Shown: one piece after another, positions 42,088 to 54,484 of the stretch
Layout of the letters: each line of letters opens with the position of its first letter
How positions within the stretch are numbered: position 1 is the first letter of the stretch
Assembly: GCA_022559845.1 (NCBI GenBank)
Contig: CM040118.1
Location: 265,073,519-265,137,518, forward strand
Reading direction: 5' to 3'
DNA length: 64,000 nt
Origin: Amorphophallus konjac
Lineage: Eukaryota; Streptophyta; Magnoliopsida; Alismatales; Araceae
The notes under the pieces: generated by a model
Database searches by the model: none
Told to the model about the DNA's origin: nothing
Seen by the model: the letters and a program-made list of their open reading frames with translations, nothing else
Made by a program: the position numbers and the translations under genes

Positions 42088-43903
42088 AGATATATAAATA
42101 ATAAATAAAACCTTTGAATAATTATATAAGGAGGCCACGAGATGCATAAGAACTTTTATGTATAGAAACTAATGGGTCAGCACCCACTTATATACTTAGA
42201 CGTGGTGATTAGAATCCAAGGCGATGCGTGGGCCCGGTACACCCACGATCAACATACTATCTTTATGAGGAAACCCCAATACATTGAAGGCCTTGCCAGT
42301 CATTAAAAGGAAACCAAAGTCAACCCATTTATATATAAACCCTATATACATATTACAAAGCATATATGTAACCCACATATCTGTGCATATGTATATATAT
42401 AATGCAATATATAAATATAATACATGTAACTGGGCTTTCATCCATGCGCATACAACGTCACCCTTAACCATGGAACGTAGGTTTTAGGCCCATAAAACGT
42501 GAAGATATGTTACCCATAAACAAAGCTTAAACGCATACACCAATTCGAACCGTATATGGGCCTTATTAGTATTGCTCACAACCCAGACCATAGATACGAC
42601 GACGTTGCATGGTGTTGGCTTTAGGGTTTGGATTGACAAACACGGCAGGCGGCTATGAAGGAACGTAAGGATATGGGAACTTAATATTACGTAGGAATCA
42701 TACTAAGGAAATCTCGGTTCCATTAGGACTCTAAACCCCGAAATTCTATAAATAAACCCCTCTACCGTCGAGCACAGGCTACTGCCTATGCGTCGAAGGG
42801 AAGCCCTACTGCTGCGTCAATAGTGGTATCGTTGTCCCTGTGCCGCGTCTCCTTCCGCTCCTTTGCTTCCCTTGTTGCCGCTGCGTGGTCGTCTTCTTCC
42901 TCTTCTGCGGCTTCCTACATCCTGATCCTCTTCTTATAGTGGCTACGTGAAGATCCCTCAACCTCTGCAGCATCTTCTTCTTCCTGGGTTATTTTCTCTG
43001 CATCCTCGACTTCGTATCCATCGTCGTCAACTCCCCCCCAAAGGTAGGTTTTCTCAAAGAATTAAAGCCCAAGACAATAGTAATTAAGTTGCATTACATG
43101 TTTGCGTTCTCTAGCTTACGGTTTGCATGTTTATTTTAATTAATTAAATAATCACAATATGTTTAAACATTTTATATTCATGTAATCACATATCTAAAAA
43201 TCATAAAATATACGTGACTAGAATCCTCATGATTTATCCTTAATTTTCATGTGGTTATATGGTGTATTAACTAGTTAACCATTAAATTTAGAAAATAAAA
43301 TAGGTTAAATGATTAACACAACGAATCGGGTGTTACTGTATAACAGTAGATATTAGTTTTTACTTTGATAACTCGTTCTAGGTTGCCGGAGCATCATTTG
43401 GCCATGAAATTTTATGGGTGTACTATTGGGGTGGAGACCGAGGTAGTGAGGATGGTACCTCCATTTTTCGATCCTCCTAGACCAAAGTAGCCCATCTCTC
43501 AACTAATTTTTTTTTGAACATCCAGTTAGGTAGAGTTTTTCGGGCTCTTCATTTCGGTACATAGATTGCGTGATTCCGACTTGTATACATCGAGAATGAA
43601 ACGTTTGAAGTAGAGAAACACTATTCATTACTTTACCTAAATAACGACCTTTGCTTTGTCGTTATTTGATTGATTAACGACTTTTTGCTCTGTCGTTATT
43701 TAATTAACACCTTAATCCCTGTTGTTATATATATAATAATTACTTTATCTTTATTAAATAACTATTGAACCATATATCCTAAAATCATGATATTTATATT
43801 TCTTGAATCCCTGTAAATTTTTTTATTTTTCTATATTTTTGTTCCCTGAAAATCCTTGCAATTTGAAAATGACACTATTCATTTGAAAATCCCTGAAAAT
43901 CCT
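40651..43903 (+). repeat. Tandem duplication, first unit (3,253 bp)
   Basis: The unit is copia element B pol from TAGCCAACTCTG (40651) to 41587 plus the first 2.3 kb of the Tekay-like LTR. The LTR match to the second unit breaks after GACACTATTCATT (about 43882), followed by about 20 bp of filler (TGAAAATCCCTGAAAATCC) that copies nearby words. The LTR portion holds a TATA box TCTATAAATAAACC (about 42745-42756), an (AT)n run at 42053 and no gene. Confidence 0.9.
41583..41587 (+). repeat. Target-site duplication TTGAA, left copy
   Basis: TTGAA directly precedes TGTAACACCC at 41588 and recurs at 54480-54484 directly after GGCGTGACA. Copia pol reads on across the pair (DLDKFE before, EPK after). 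It is also found at 44836-44840 as part of the tandem duplication. Confidence 0.9.
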
Positions 43904-45303
43904 TAGCCAACTCTGTGACAAAGGTCACAAGGTAGTGTTTGACTCTTTAGGCTGCAATGTTTATGAGCCTAATTCTTATAAGGTTAAATTCTCTGGTAAA
44001 AGAGTCAATAACATATACCTAGTTGACCTAGATGATATAGCTCATTCTAATCTTTGCCTCACTGCAAATAAAGATGACTTGGCATATCTGTGGCATCGTA
44101 GATTAGGCCATGCCAGTTATGCCGTTCTTCATAAACTGAATAAACATTGCATGGTTAGAGGTCTCCCCAAAATGTCATTTAAAATTAATAATATTGTATG
44201 TGAAGCATGCACCCAGTCTAAACACACTAGGAAGTCTTTCAAATCCAGAACTGAGAACATGTCTTCCAAGCCTTATGAGCTGATTTATATGGACATGTTT
44301 GGATCTACAAGATCAATCAGCTTATCAGGAAGAAGATATGGATTTGTATTAGTTGATGACTTCTCTAGATTTACTTATGTGTTTTTTCTCACACACAAGA
44401 ATGATGCATTCACTAAATTTCAGGAGTTTTATCTGAAAATAAAATTGAATAATGAAAATTCAATTCAGAATATTTTATCGGATCATGGTGGTGAGTTTGA
44501 AAACTCACAGTTCGATGATGTTTGCAGGAGCAATGGAATCACTCATCGGTTTTCCTCACCTAGGACACCTGAGCAAAATGAAGTAGTGGAGAGGAGGAAC
44601 TGAACACTTGTGGAGATGGCTCGTACACTGCTGGTGGAAGGTAACCTACCAAGAAAGTTTTGGGCTGAGGTAGTCAATACTACATGCCATGTAATCAACA
44701 GAGCCATGGTAAGGCCATTTACCCAGAAAACACCATATGAAATTCTCAAGGGTAAGAAATCTTTAATTGCTCACTTCAAGGTCTTTGGCTGTAAATGCTT
44801 TATTGATGTCAATGATAAAAGAGACCTTGATAAGTTTGAATGTAACACCCGGTAATTTTGAAGGCTAAATAGGAACCCAATATTTAAAGAAAAAGATAGC
44901 TTACAGTTGATGATAATTAATTTTTCTCTTATAAATAGTTAATAATGTTGAATAAATAAGAATTTGGGTATATTACTCTTAGAATAAATAAATGGCTAGA
45001 GGGAATGGAAGTAAATATTTTTCCTAGGATCGAACCTGTCTCTGATACCCAAGACAATGATTAAGATAGATAAAGTGGAGAAAATTATAAGAAATAAAAT
45101 CCCTAAATGAAGTACTACCCTAGACAAACTCTCAATCAATATCACGACCCACCTACAATATAAGCTTAATACAACCCCATAGGAAATGGGCATAGCTTAA
45201 GGCCAAAGGGCCTTATACATATATACATATATATATATATATGCAAAAACTATTAATAAATATAAGCCGCGTATATGAGGTTTAGTAAATAACAAATTGG
45301 TTA

Positions 45304-45348
<45 letters not shown>

Positions 45349-47144
45349 AGATATATAAATAATAAATAAAACCTTTGAATAATTATATAAGGAGGCCACG
45401 AGATGCATAAGAACTTTTATGTATAGAAACTAATGGGTCAGCACCCACTTATATACTTAGACGTGGTGATTAGAATCCAAGGCGATGCGTGGGCCCGGTA
45501 CACCCACGATCAACATACTATCTTTATGAGGAAACCCCAATACATTGAAGGCCTTGCCAGTCATTAAAAGGAAACCAAAGTCAACCCATTTATATATAAA
45601 CCCTATATACATATTACAAAGCATATATGTAACCCACATATCTGTGCATATGTATATATATAATGCAATATATAAATATAATACATGTAACTGGGCTTTC
45701 ATCCATGCGCATACAACGTCACCCTTAACCATGGAACGTAGGTTTTAGGCCCATAAAACGTGAAGATATGTTACCCATAAACAAAGCTTAAACGCATACA
45801 CCAATTCGAACAGTATATGGGCCTTATTAGTATTGCTCACAACCCAGACCATAGATACGACGACGTTGCATGGTGTTGGCTTTAGGGTTTGGATTGACAA
45901 ACACGGCAGGCGGCTATGAAGGAACGTAAGGATATGGGAACTTAATATTACGTAGGAATCATACTAAGGAAATCTCGGTTCCATTAGGACTCTAAACCCC
46001 GAAATTCTATAAATAAACCCCTCTACCGTCGAGCACAGGCTACTGCCTATGCGTCGAAGGGAAGCCCTACTGCTGCGTCAATAGTGGTATCGTTGTCCCT
46101 GTGCCGCGTCTCCTTCCGCTCCTTTGCTTCCCTTGTTGCCGCTGCGTGGTCGTCTTCTTCCTCTTCTGCGGCTTCCTACATCCTGATCCTCTTCTTATAG
46201 TGGCTACGTGAAGATCCCTCAACCTCTGCAGCATCTTCTTCTTCCTGGGTTATTTTCTCTGCATCCTCGACTTCGTATCCATCGTCGTCAACTCCCCCCC
46301 AAAGGTAGGTTTTCTCAAAGAATTAAAGCCCAAGACAATAGTAATTAAGTTGCATTACATGTTTGCGTTCTCTAGCTTACGGTTTGCATGTTTATTTTAA
46401 TTAATTAAATAATCACAATATGTTTAAACATTTTATATTCATGTAATCACATATCTAAAAATCATAAAATATACGTGACTAGAATCCTCATGATTTATCC
46501 TTAATTTTCATGTGGTTATATGGTGTATTAACTAGTTAACCATTAAATTTAGAAAATAAAATAGGTTAAATGATTAACACAACGAATCGGGTGTTACTGT
46601 ATAACAGTAGATATTAGTTTTTACTTTGATAACTCGTTCTAGGTTGCCGGAGCATCATTTGGCCATGAAATTTTATGGGTGTACTATTGGGGTGGAGACC
46701 GAGGTAGTGAGGATGGTACCTCCATTTTTCGATCCTCCTAGACCAAAGTAGCCCATCTCTCAACTAATTTTTTTTTGAACATCCAGTTAGGTAGAGTTTT
46801 TCGGGCTCTTCATTTCGGTACATAGATTGCGTGATTCCGACTTGTATACATCGAGAATGAAACGTTTGAAGTAGAGAAACACTATTCATTACTTTACCTA
46901 AATAACGACCTTTGCTTTGTCGTTATTTGATTGATTAACGACTTTTTGCTCTGTCGTTATTTAATTAACACCTTAATCCCTGTTGTTATATATATAATAA
47001 TTACTTTATCTTTATTAAATAACTATTGAACCATATATCCTAAAATCATGATATTTATATTTCTTGAATCCCTGTAATTTTTTTTATTTTTCTATATTTT
47101 TGTTCCCTGAAAATCCTTGCAATTTGAAAATGACACTATTCATT
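43904..47144 (+). repeat. Tandem duplication, second unit
   Basis: TAGCCAACTCTG restarts at 43904 and follows the first unit with an offset of 3,253, rising to 3,261 after an (AT)n run that is 8 bp longer here. I noticed only a C/A difference near 42544/45805 and a change in a T-run otherwise. The pol part (43904-44840) includes the same stops as the first unit, so it was copied after element B had decayed. From 44841 it is Tekay-like LTR, with TATA at about 46006-46017. Confidence 0.9.
43935..44840 (+). pseudogene. pol: Duplicated copia integrase fragment
   Basis: Same sequence as 40682-41587: end of the pre-integrase region, integrase core with DHGGEFEN and TPEQNEVVERRN, then the TGA and the following open stretch to DLDKFE. 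It starts mid-gene without a promoter of its own and ends at the LTR, so it cannot make a functional protein. Confidence 0.9.
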
Positions 47145-47349
47145 AAAGAAATAACGACAACGTGCATTGTCGTCGTTTCTTTAATATATATATATATATA
47201 AATATAAATATAAACCGTATAACTTTTTACGCATATCTTTAAAAATTCATATTTATAAAACTATGTAAAATAAAATTATAATATATATATATATTTGAAA
47301 ATCTTAGATTTTCTCTTAATTATCATATATTTAGTTTCGATAATTTTTC

Positions 47350-47366
47350 TTTTATTGGAAAAATAT
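47350..47366. repeat. LINE target-site duplication, left copy (17 bp)
   Basis: TTTTATTGGAAAAATAT occurs here and at 52712-52728. It flanks the LINE exactly and lies in the Tekay-like LTR on both sides. The length fits target-primed reverse transcription. Confidence 0.9.
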
Positions 47367-47471
47367 ATTTTTTTGATAGGTAATTGTATAGTGCTTGTAT
47401 TATATGGTAAAACTATACATCAAACTCTGCAAAGCAGAACTACAGAGCTCAGGACCACACAGGCTGTGGAC

Positions 47472-50400
47472 TCAGAGCTTAAGAAGAAAATAAAATGAAT
47501 CTATCAAAAACATTTTTGCCGTTCTTGTCATTTTCTTTTTCCCTTGAAACTCCATGCAACTTCTTGCATCTTCAAGAATTTGGATAAGAATTGTAGATTT
47601 GGGGGTGGAAGAGTCATCAAAGATTCTCTTACATCTTTCTTTCCACAGTTTCCATATGGCAATGCGAATCAAAATTCTTGCAAATTTGATTAACTCCCCT
47701 GAATTCTGAAATTGGGTTTGTAGAAGCTGAAATTCCTTGGTCAAACCAATGCTCGGCCTTCTATGCAAATCAAACCTTAGTAAAATCTGCCCCCATACCC
47801 AGCTAGTATAAGTGCATCCAAAGAAGAGATGGTCTTGGGTGTCTCTTCCCTGATTGCAAAGAGGACATTTGCTAGGTAAATGAAAGCCCTTTTTTTGAAG
47901 GTTTTCAGAAGTGGGCAATTTATCGATGATAGCTTGCCAAGCAAAGTGAGAAGCTATATTTGAAGTTGGGTTAGCCCAAACCCATTCGTAATAGGGGAAA
48001 TTTTCTTCTTTCTGTCGAATCTCCTCCCAAATGTGACTAACCTTATTTATTTGGATATTATTCTTCCATAAGATTGCATCGGATTGACCATTATGGATTT
48101 GAACTTGCTGTATAATTTCCCACAGATCTACCATTTCCCTTGAAAGTGCTGTTGGTAGCACCCACTGTCCTCCTGAGATGAATGTAGCCACAGTTGCCTC
48201 CTTTGCCAGCTCCAAATCTTGTCTAATGTGATCTCCAAACAGATTATTGATGCTGGTTCCATTTAGCCAAGGATCAGTCCAAAGATTGGTGCCAAGTCCA
48301 TTTGAAATGGAATAAGTTATGTGGCTTCGGATCCAATTCCTGGCTTGTAATATTCCCTTCCAAGCTGAGGAGTGGTATGACTTAATCTTGAAATCCCAAA
48401 TGTTCCTATCTGCAAGATATTTTTCCTTCACCCATGAGTACCATAATGATTTCTTCTTCTGCAGAATATCCCATAGTAGTTTACACATGCATGCTTGATT
48501 CCATTCCTTCAGTTTCTTTATACCTAAATCGCCTTCAGATTTTGGTTTACAGATCTGATCCCATGAAACCATATGCACTGCTGATTTAGGAGATTGCCCT
48601 TGCCAGTAGAAATTTTGAAGAATCCTTTCAACATCATCAATAAGTCCTGCTGGAAGTAGAAAAGCTGCTGACCAGTAGGAAGAATAAGAAGACAGGACAG
48701 ATTTGATCAACTCTAATCTGCCTGTTCTTGATAGCAGTCTATTCTTCCAAGCATCCAGTCTTCTCTTGATCTTTTCTATGATAAGATAGCACTTATCCTT
48801 CTTAACAGATTTAGAGAGGAGGGGAAGACCAAGGTAAGGGACTGGAAGTTCACCTGCACATACTCCGAGCTAACTGATGGCCTGTGCATGGTCCTGCACA
48901 CAGCCTCCAATAAACACTTTACTCTTCTCAGAATTGAGAGATAGTCCTGACATACTAGCAAATTTTTTGAGCAAAGGGTCCACATGAGATAAAGTTTCAG
49001 GTTCATCTTTTAAGAACAATATCAGGTCATCTGCAAACACAATGTGAGAAATTTGTAAACTGCATGCTGAAGGACTTCGGATAGTCTGCCTCTGAATTTC
49101 TTCTTCTATCAATGATGAAAATCCTTCCATGATTATTGTGAACAGATAAGGAGACAAGAGATCTTCTTGTCTGATTCCATTTGTACTTCTAAAAAAACCA
49201 TGTGGAGATCCATTCACCAGTACTGAAAAAGTAGGAGTCTCCAGACAGTTAGAGATCCATTGAATGCAGATTTCTGGGAATCCCATTTGTTCCAGCAAGT
49301 AGTATATATATTTCCTATTGACTGAATCAAAAGCCTTTTTTAGATCAGCCTTCATGCAAATGAACTTCCCTTTGGTCTTAGAATGTAAGTTCCTGATGAT
49401 ATCATTAGCTAAAAGCACATTATGATGTATACTTCTTCCCTTAATGAAAGCTGACTGATTTTCTCTGATAAGGTTAGGCGGAACCGACTGAATTCTAGTT
49501 GCAATCACCTTGGAGATTATCTTGTAGATAAAGTTACAGAGTGAGATTGGTCTGAACTGCTCAAAGCTATCCGCTCCTTCCTTCTTAGAGATAAGTGAGA
49601 TAAAAGTGCAGTTAATCTGTTTAAGAATGCTCTTAGAATAGAAGAAATGCTTGACTGCATTTATCACATCTTCCCCTATTATGTTCCAAGATGATTGAAA
49701 GAATTATGCGGTAAACCCATCAGGCCCTGGGCTTTTGTTCTTTGGTGCCTGGAGAACAGCCTTTTTAATCTCTTCATTAGTGACTGGTGAGCTAAGCATG
49801 CTGGCTTCAGTGTTGTTTAGTTTGTATTTTGGTGAAAAGTGCCAATTTCCAGTAGGTCTGGCCTGATTGAGGAGATTATAGAAGAACTGAACAGCATGAC
49901 TGTCTACTTCCTCCATATCATTGGTGTAGCTTCCATCCTGAAGTTTGCATTTTCTGATGCAGTTAGTAGCCTTCCTGCTTTTAAGTGCTGCATAGAAGAA
50001 CTTTGTGTTGGAATTACCTAAAGCCAACAAATGCTGCCTTGATTTTTGCCTTGCATATGACTCTTCAGTTTGCAGTGCATTTAGGTATAATTCCTTGCAT
50101 TGATTCTCCATTGCAATGAGATCACAATTCATAGGGTCCTTTGATAGGTTCTGTTGTGCTAATTCAAGTGCTCTCATAGACTTCCGAACATTATCTTGCA
50201 CATTACCAAAACTGTTTACATTCCAGACCTTAAGGGCTTGTTTTAACTTACGAAGCTTCTCCCAAAGGATATATTGTGGTGTCCCAGAAATTTGCTGCTC
50301 ATTCGAAACTTGCTGAACCACTGAATTGAATTCTGGATGCTTTAGCCACATATTGAAAAATTTGAAAGATTTCTTACCAGTCTTTACTTCCTTTTTAGAA

Positions 50401-51095
50401 GTAATTCTAAGTTGAGAATGATCTGAAAAAAGCTCACTGGTGTACTCTGCATAAGAATCTGGATAGATACTCTGCCATATGTCATTAATGAGACATCTAT
50501 CTAGTTTTGCCACAATCCTTTTAGGAGGGAGAGAGCCATTGCTCCAAGAAAAACTTGCTCCAATGGTTTTTATGTCCATCAGGTTTGCATTTGAAATCAT
50601 ATTATTGAATTCATCAAGAATTCCTCTCGGGACAGGATTACCTCCTAATTTCTCTGATGGGTAGCGAATGGTGTTGAAGTCACCAATTATCATCCAAGGT
50701 GAGCCATTGGCTGAGGCTGACAATTTGATGACATCATCCCAAAGCATTCTTCTAGCAGATAAGAAATTAGAAGCATAAACAGCTATAAGATAGAAAGATG
50801 AAGATGTTGTCATTTCAGTTGCTTTAATATGAATGAACTGATCTTCCATAAACAATAGCTGGATGTTGAGTTTTCTCCGATCACTTAGAATCCAAATTCT
50901 ACCTCTAGGGTCTGTAGTATGAATAAAGTTTGCTTCCGGCCATATACTTTGCTTGAATGTTTTAGCCTTTTTAGGTTTGACCTTTGTTTCAACTAGAACA
51001 GCTAAGTCACATTTAGACTGTCGAAGAATCTGTTTTAGATGGGCTCTTCTCCCTGCTTTATTAATTCCTCTTACATTCCAACTCACTATCTTCAT
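47472..51095 (-). pseudogene. LINE ORF2: endonuclease, reverse transcriptase, zf-RVT
   Basis: I take ATG 51095 (MKIVSWNVRG), the usual start of plant LINE ORF2. The APE-type endonuclease has SWNVRG, LVETK, IGDFN and DHSQLRI. RT has AFIKGRSIHHN, MKADLKKAFDSV and FADD (49037-49026). The C-terminal zf-RVT part has CPLCNQGRDTQDHLFFGC, and WKLWKERCKRIF near the end. Two stops interrupt a single frame: TAA at 49706-49704 (after SPGPDGFTA) and TAG at 48872-48870 (after AQAIS). There is no frameshift, so decay is light. Confidence 0.92.
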
Positions 51096-51123
51096 TAAAG
51101 ATAAGTAAAAGAAGAAGGAAGGA

Positions 51124-52709
51124 TTAAGAAGGTAGGCGGGGAGAGCGCCTTGGTTTGTTACCTGTCCTTTCCTTTCCCTTCGAAAGTTTTTGAATCCATT
51201 CTTGACTATCATTACATGATTTCCCTTCCACTTCCTCAAAATGTGGAGAATTTGTTGTAGTTGCCTTAGGATAAGGAGGTATCCCCGAGTCCAAAAGGGA
51301 ATCTGAATTCAAATTTGAATTTGAATTCTTGTTGCACATTTTCTTTTCCTGAATTTTAACTGCTATTATCTGTTGTGGAGCAAGTGAATTTCCATGTTTA
51401 TCGGTATCAACTTGAACTGACGGCTGTTCTTCTGTCTGCTCTGCGACTTCCACTAGGGAGCTAAACTTATTTGATATTGTAATGGAATGATGATCCTTAG
51501 TATGCACCCGACCCTTCTGAACTAACTGTAATTCTCCATTCTACTCTGAAGAAGAAATTGATGAACTGTCCTTGATATTACTTGACACATTCGAATTTCC
51601 ATTTTTCACTTGCTCATGAGGCTGAACGATTCCCTGCTTCACTGAGATGTTCTTTGCTTGAACTCCGGAAACACATAAACCATCACTGTGACCAAAAGAA
51701 TTGCAAACAGAGCATGCTCTTGGTTTCCAAGGGTAGGAAACTAGGATTCTACAATTCCTACCCTCTAAGTCCTTGAAAAAAACTTCATCGGGAAGATTTG
51801 TTTCAGCTGACACCAGAATACATGCCTAGCAAAATCAAGTCGCTGCCTTGAAGTAGTGAGCTTATCTATATGTAATGGTGTTCCAATAATGCTACAGATG
51901 CGGCTGAAAAATTTCCTAGTCCAGAGATGAAGAGGTATACCGTGCAAAGTAACCCAGAGCGGAATGCTCTTCAAACTATCTAATTCAAAATTGATCTCCG
52001 GAGACCATCACCGTAGAATGACTGGATGCCCCTTGATCATCCAGAAACCTTCCTGTATACGCTGAAGATCCTCTTCCAAATCGAATTTGCATAAAAAGAA
52101 CCCATTTTCTAACATGTGCAGTTGGAAACCATTGGGGTTCCATCTATTTTTGATGAATGCTTGCAAAGGTATGAACGAGGTAGACAACCCAACAACATAG
52201 CCAACAAGTGATTGGGACCATACCGCGATCAACTCCGCTGAATCCTCTGCTTCGCAAACATCGAAATCTCTTGAGTCAATATTGGTTGGTTGCACATACT
52301 CAAGCTTGAGATCTTGCGTTTGTTGAGGAGCTTTAAAGAGACTAGTCCAAGCTTGAGGTTGAGAGGATATCTGCAAGGGAGGTTTGGAACGCGACCTTGA
52401 ACGTCCTCTAGCTCCATGGACTAAAGGAATCTCCCTCCGCGGAGGGTCTTCAAGCTTGGAATGCTGCGAAACTTCATTAGGTTGGTACCGAGGATGCGAC
52501 CATGGAACCGGAGCCTGAAACTTCTCAAGGTTGGCTGGAGCATCCTTTAAAGGATTATTAGGATCTGCAAAGGCTTCACCCGAACCTCCGCACTGGTTCC
52601 TCCCATCAGCGACTAACTCATCTGAAGAAGTATTTGGCAATGCTACACCTAGGCTGGAAGAAGCTCGGCGGGTGGCGCCGGAGCTTCTCTCTCCTCTCAT
52701 CTTCTCCAC
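51124..52709 (-). pseudogene. LINE ORF1: RNA-binding protein with DUF4283-like and CCHC regions
   Basis: The first ATG in frame is at 52700. An S/P/R-rich N-terminus is followed at about residues 150-265 by a DUF4283-like region (GYVVGLSTSFIPLQAF, GFFLCKFDLEEDL, IPLWVTLHGIPLHLW), then the zinc-knuckle region YPWKPRACSVCNSFGHSDGLC. Faults: TGA at 52010-52008, a one-base frameshift near 51810-51830 and TAG at 51543-51541. In plant LINEs ORF1 binds the element RNA. Its C-terminal end is 29 bases from the ORF2 ATG. Confidence 0.85.
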
Positions 52710-52711
52710 AA

Positions 52712-52728
52712 TTTTATTGGAAAAATAT
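52712..52728. repeat. LINE target-site duplication, right copy
   Basis: Second copy of TTTTATTGGAAAAATAT, following the LINE 5' end. The LTR continues from 52729. Confidence 0.9.
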
Positions 52729-54479
52729 TACTATCCATCATGATCAAATTAAAAACTACATATCATGATTAAATTCTAGAAAATTCATATCTTATGATCA
52801 AAGTCGGTAAAAATTACAATATATATATAGTTGTGATCTTTGTAAATTTCCCTTAATTACCATGTAATTATTTCTAAAAATAGTATCCATCTTTTTAAAG
52901 AGATGCTATTTTCTAAATTATTAGATTAAATAGAAATTAAGATATGAATTGACACCTACTTGCATGGACGCGATTTATTCTATTTTTCTTGAGATTTGAT
53001 CTGTACCGTGGATCATATTGGCACTACGTCTCAGTCCGTAGATGCAGTCCCACGTTTCATGTTGGTTTCCTGATACACCCTCAACTCTCGGTGACATACG
53101 AGCCCTCCTTTGGACATTTGGTTCCTTCGGACTGGCAAGTTAGTCATTGGGACCTCCGTAAGTCTCCTCGTAGTCTTGGATTCCCTCAAGGCCGACTGAG
53201 CTGGTTGTACCTTAAACACCTTGTACCCATTTTAATTGCCATGTCACTCTGGAGAAACATGGTAACCCGGCCCTTTCATGGTGCTACGCTTGGCCCATGA
53301 GAGAAATCTCTCAAGCCGGTGGACTGGGTGATCGTTCCACTAGGTGATTTATTGAATTGGGTAACCTACGGTTAGGTGCCAATTCTTCAACTTGCTTCAT
53401 GTCCAAGGAATTTATGGCTCTTGTTAGTCATTTATTCAAAGTATCATGGCAACCTATCTAGGTGCAAATTCCACCTAGTTTATCGACATGTCACGGTTTG
53501 TCTATGCTCTTTGCGGGAATTTTATCGGTAGTCTATCCTTAGCCAAGGGCCCTGCTCTTGAGTTCCATAATCTCTATTTATCATTTTACTAAAGCTTGTT
53601 CTTTGGAACTCTCTATTGGCTATGAACTATAGTGGATGTCTAGATCTATTTTTAATGCTGTGCATATAGGGCCCGATCTGGTCCTGGGAGGAGCACCCGA
53701 AAGTACTTGTGCCCATGGGAGTTATATTGATCACGGTGTCTGGCATTGCACCGAAGTACTTGTCTCTCTTGATCTTTGGCATTCCACACTCTCTCTTTCT
53801 CTCATGACTTGCGTACATGACTTGACTTGCGTGACTCGACTTGCATAGCCCGGAATGGGCAAGTACTTGCGTGAAATAGCCAATAATCTATAAATTCTCT
53901 CATGAATGTCTCTTGTTTAGGACTCACTTGGAAGTTTTGCATAACATTGTTAATCTCTTGCTAGTTTTGTTTCACTTGCTCGGTTAATTCTACATGCATA
54001 GTCTTACCTGCATTTACATGTGAAAATGTAATTACTTAAACCAATTGCTTGTTCTTGAGATATAATTCCTACTGAGCTTTCGCTCACCCAGTTTTATTCT
54101 AACATTTTTCAGGTAATCAGGTGGCTAGCGAGACTAAGACTCACATGGGAGGGATAAGTGTGCAAGCGAGCTTTGGAAACTAGATGACCCGTGTCTTTTC
54201 TTTACTTGAGTCTAGTATGGTGTCTTCTCTCTAGTCTTGTAATGTCTAGATTAGATTGGTGTCTTTTATCAAGTTTCAAATGTCCAAGTCCTGTTAGTGT
54301 GTACTTTTTTTTCCTTTTTCTTAATTGAGTCAATAAGTTGTAATGACAAGTTCATATGAATAACAGTTATTTTTGACGAATTTTGGTCTTATGTTTCATG
54401 CTCTGATTGACACGACTGTTTAACTGCCACGTTCCGAGCAAACGAATACGTTCCGCTGCTATCAGTTCGGGGCGTGACA
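52729..54479 (+). repeat. Tekay-like LTR, right part (R/U5 side)
   Basis: AT-rich to about 52985, then a mixed region with short ORFs of no recognised family, the TACTGAGCTTTCGCTCACCC motif (about 54072), a TTTTTCAGGTAATCAGGTGG segment and the end TTCGGGGCGTGACA. No coding gene seen. Confidence 0.7.
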
Positions 54480-54484
54480 TTGAA
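54480..54484 (+). repeat. Target-site duplication TTGAA, right copy
   Basis: Pairs with 41583-41587. Copia pol resumes directly here (CCTAAAACTGATCC, coding PKTDP). Confidence 0.9.

Larger units (their letters stand above)
47367..52711 (-). mobile_element. Plant L1-type LINE, nearly full coding length
   Basis: Reverse orientation, bounded by 17-bp duplications. The 5' end lies only a few bases before the ORF1 start, so the 5' UTR is missing or the copy is slightly 5'-truncated. ORF1 and ORF2 are both recognisable over their whole length but carry stops and a frameshift. The 3' end is a short tail CTATCAAAAAAA (47367-47374 on the minus strand). This is a dead copy inserted into the LTR. Confidence 0.9.
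41588..54479 (+). mobile_element. Tekay/Del-like LTR insertion with internal duplication and LINE
   Basis: The insert starts TGTAACACCCGG, ends TTCGGGGCGTGACA and has the 5-bp duplication TTGAA. No gag, pol, primer-binding site or polypurine tract of its own was found, so it looks like a solo LTR, about 4.3 kb once the LINE (47367-52711) and the 3,253-bp duplication are subtracted. TACTGAGCTTTCGCTCACCC...TTTTTCAGGT (about 54072-54113) and the GGGGCGTGACA end are typical, as far as I recall, of Tekay/Del chromovirus LTRs. It may instead be the remains of a full element after LTR-LTR recombination, which is how solo LTRs form. Confidence 0.7.

Noticed and set aside
42196..42471. 91-codon minus-strand ORF, repeated at 45457-45732
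   Set aside because: Identical because of the tandem duplication, AT-rich and inside the Tekay-like LTR upstream of its TATA box; no domain.
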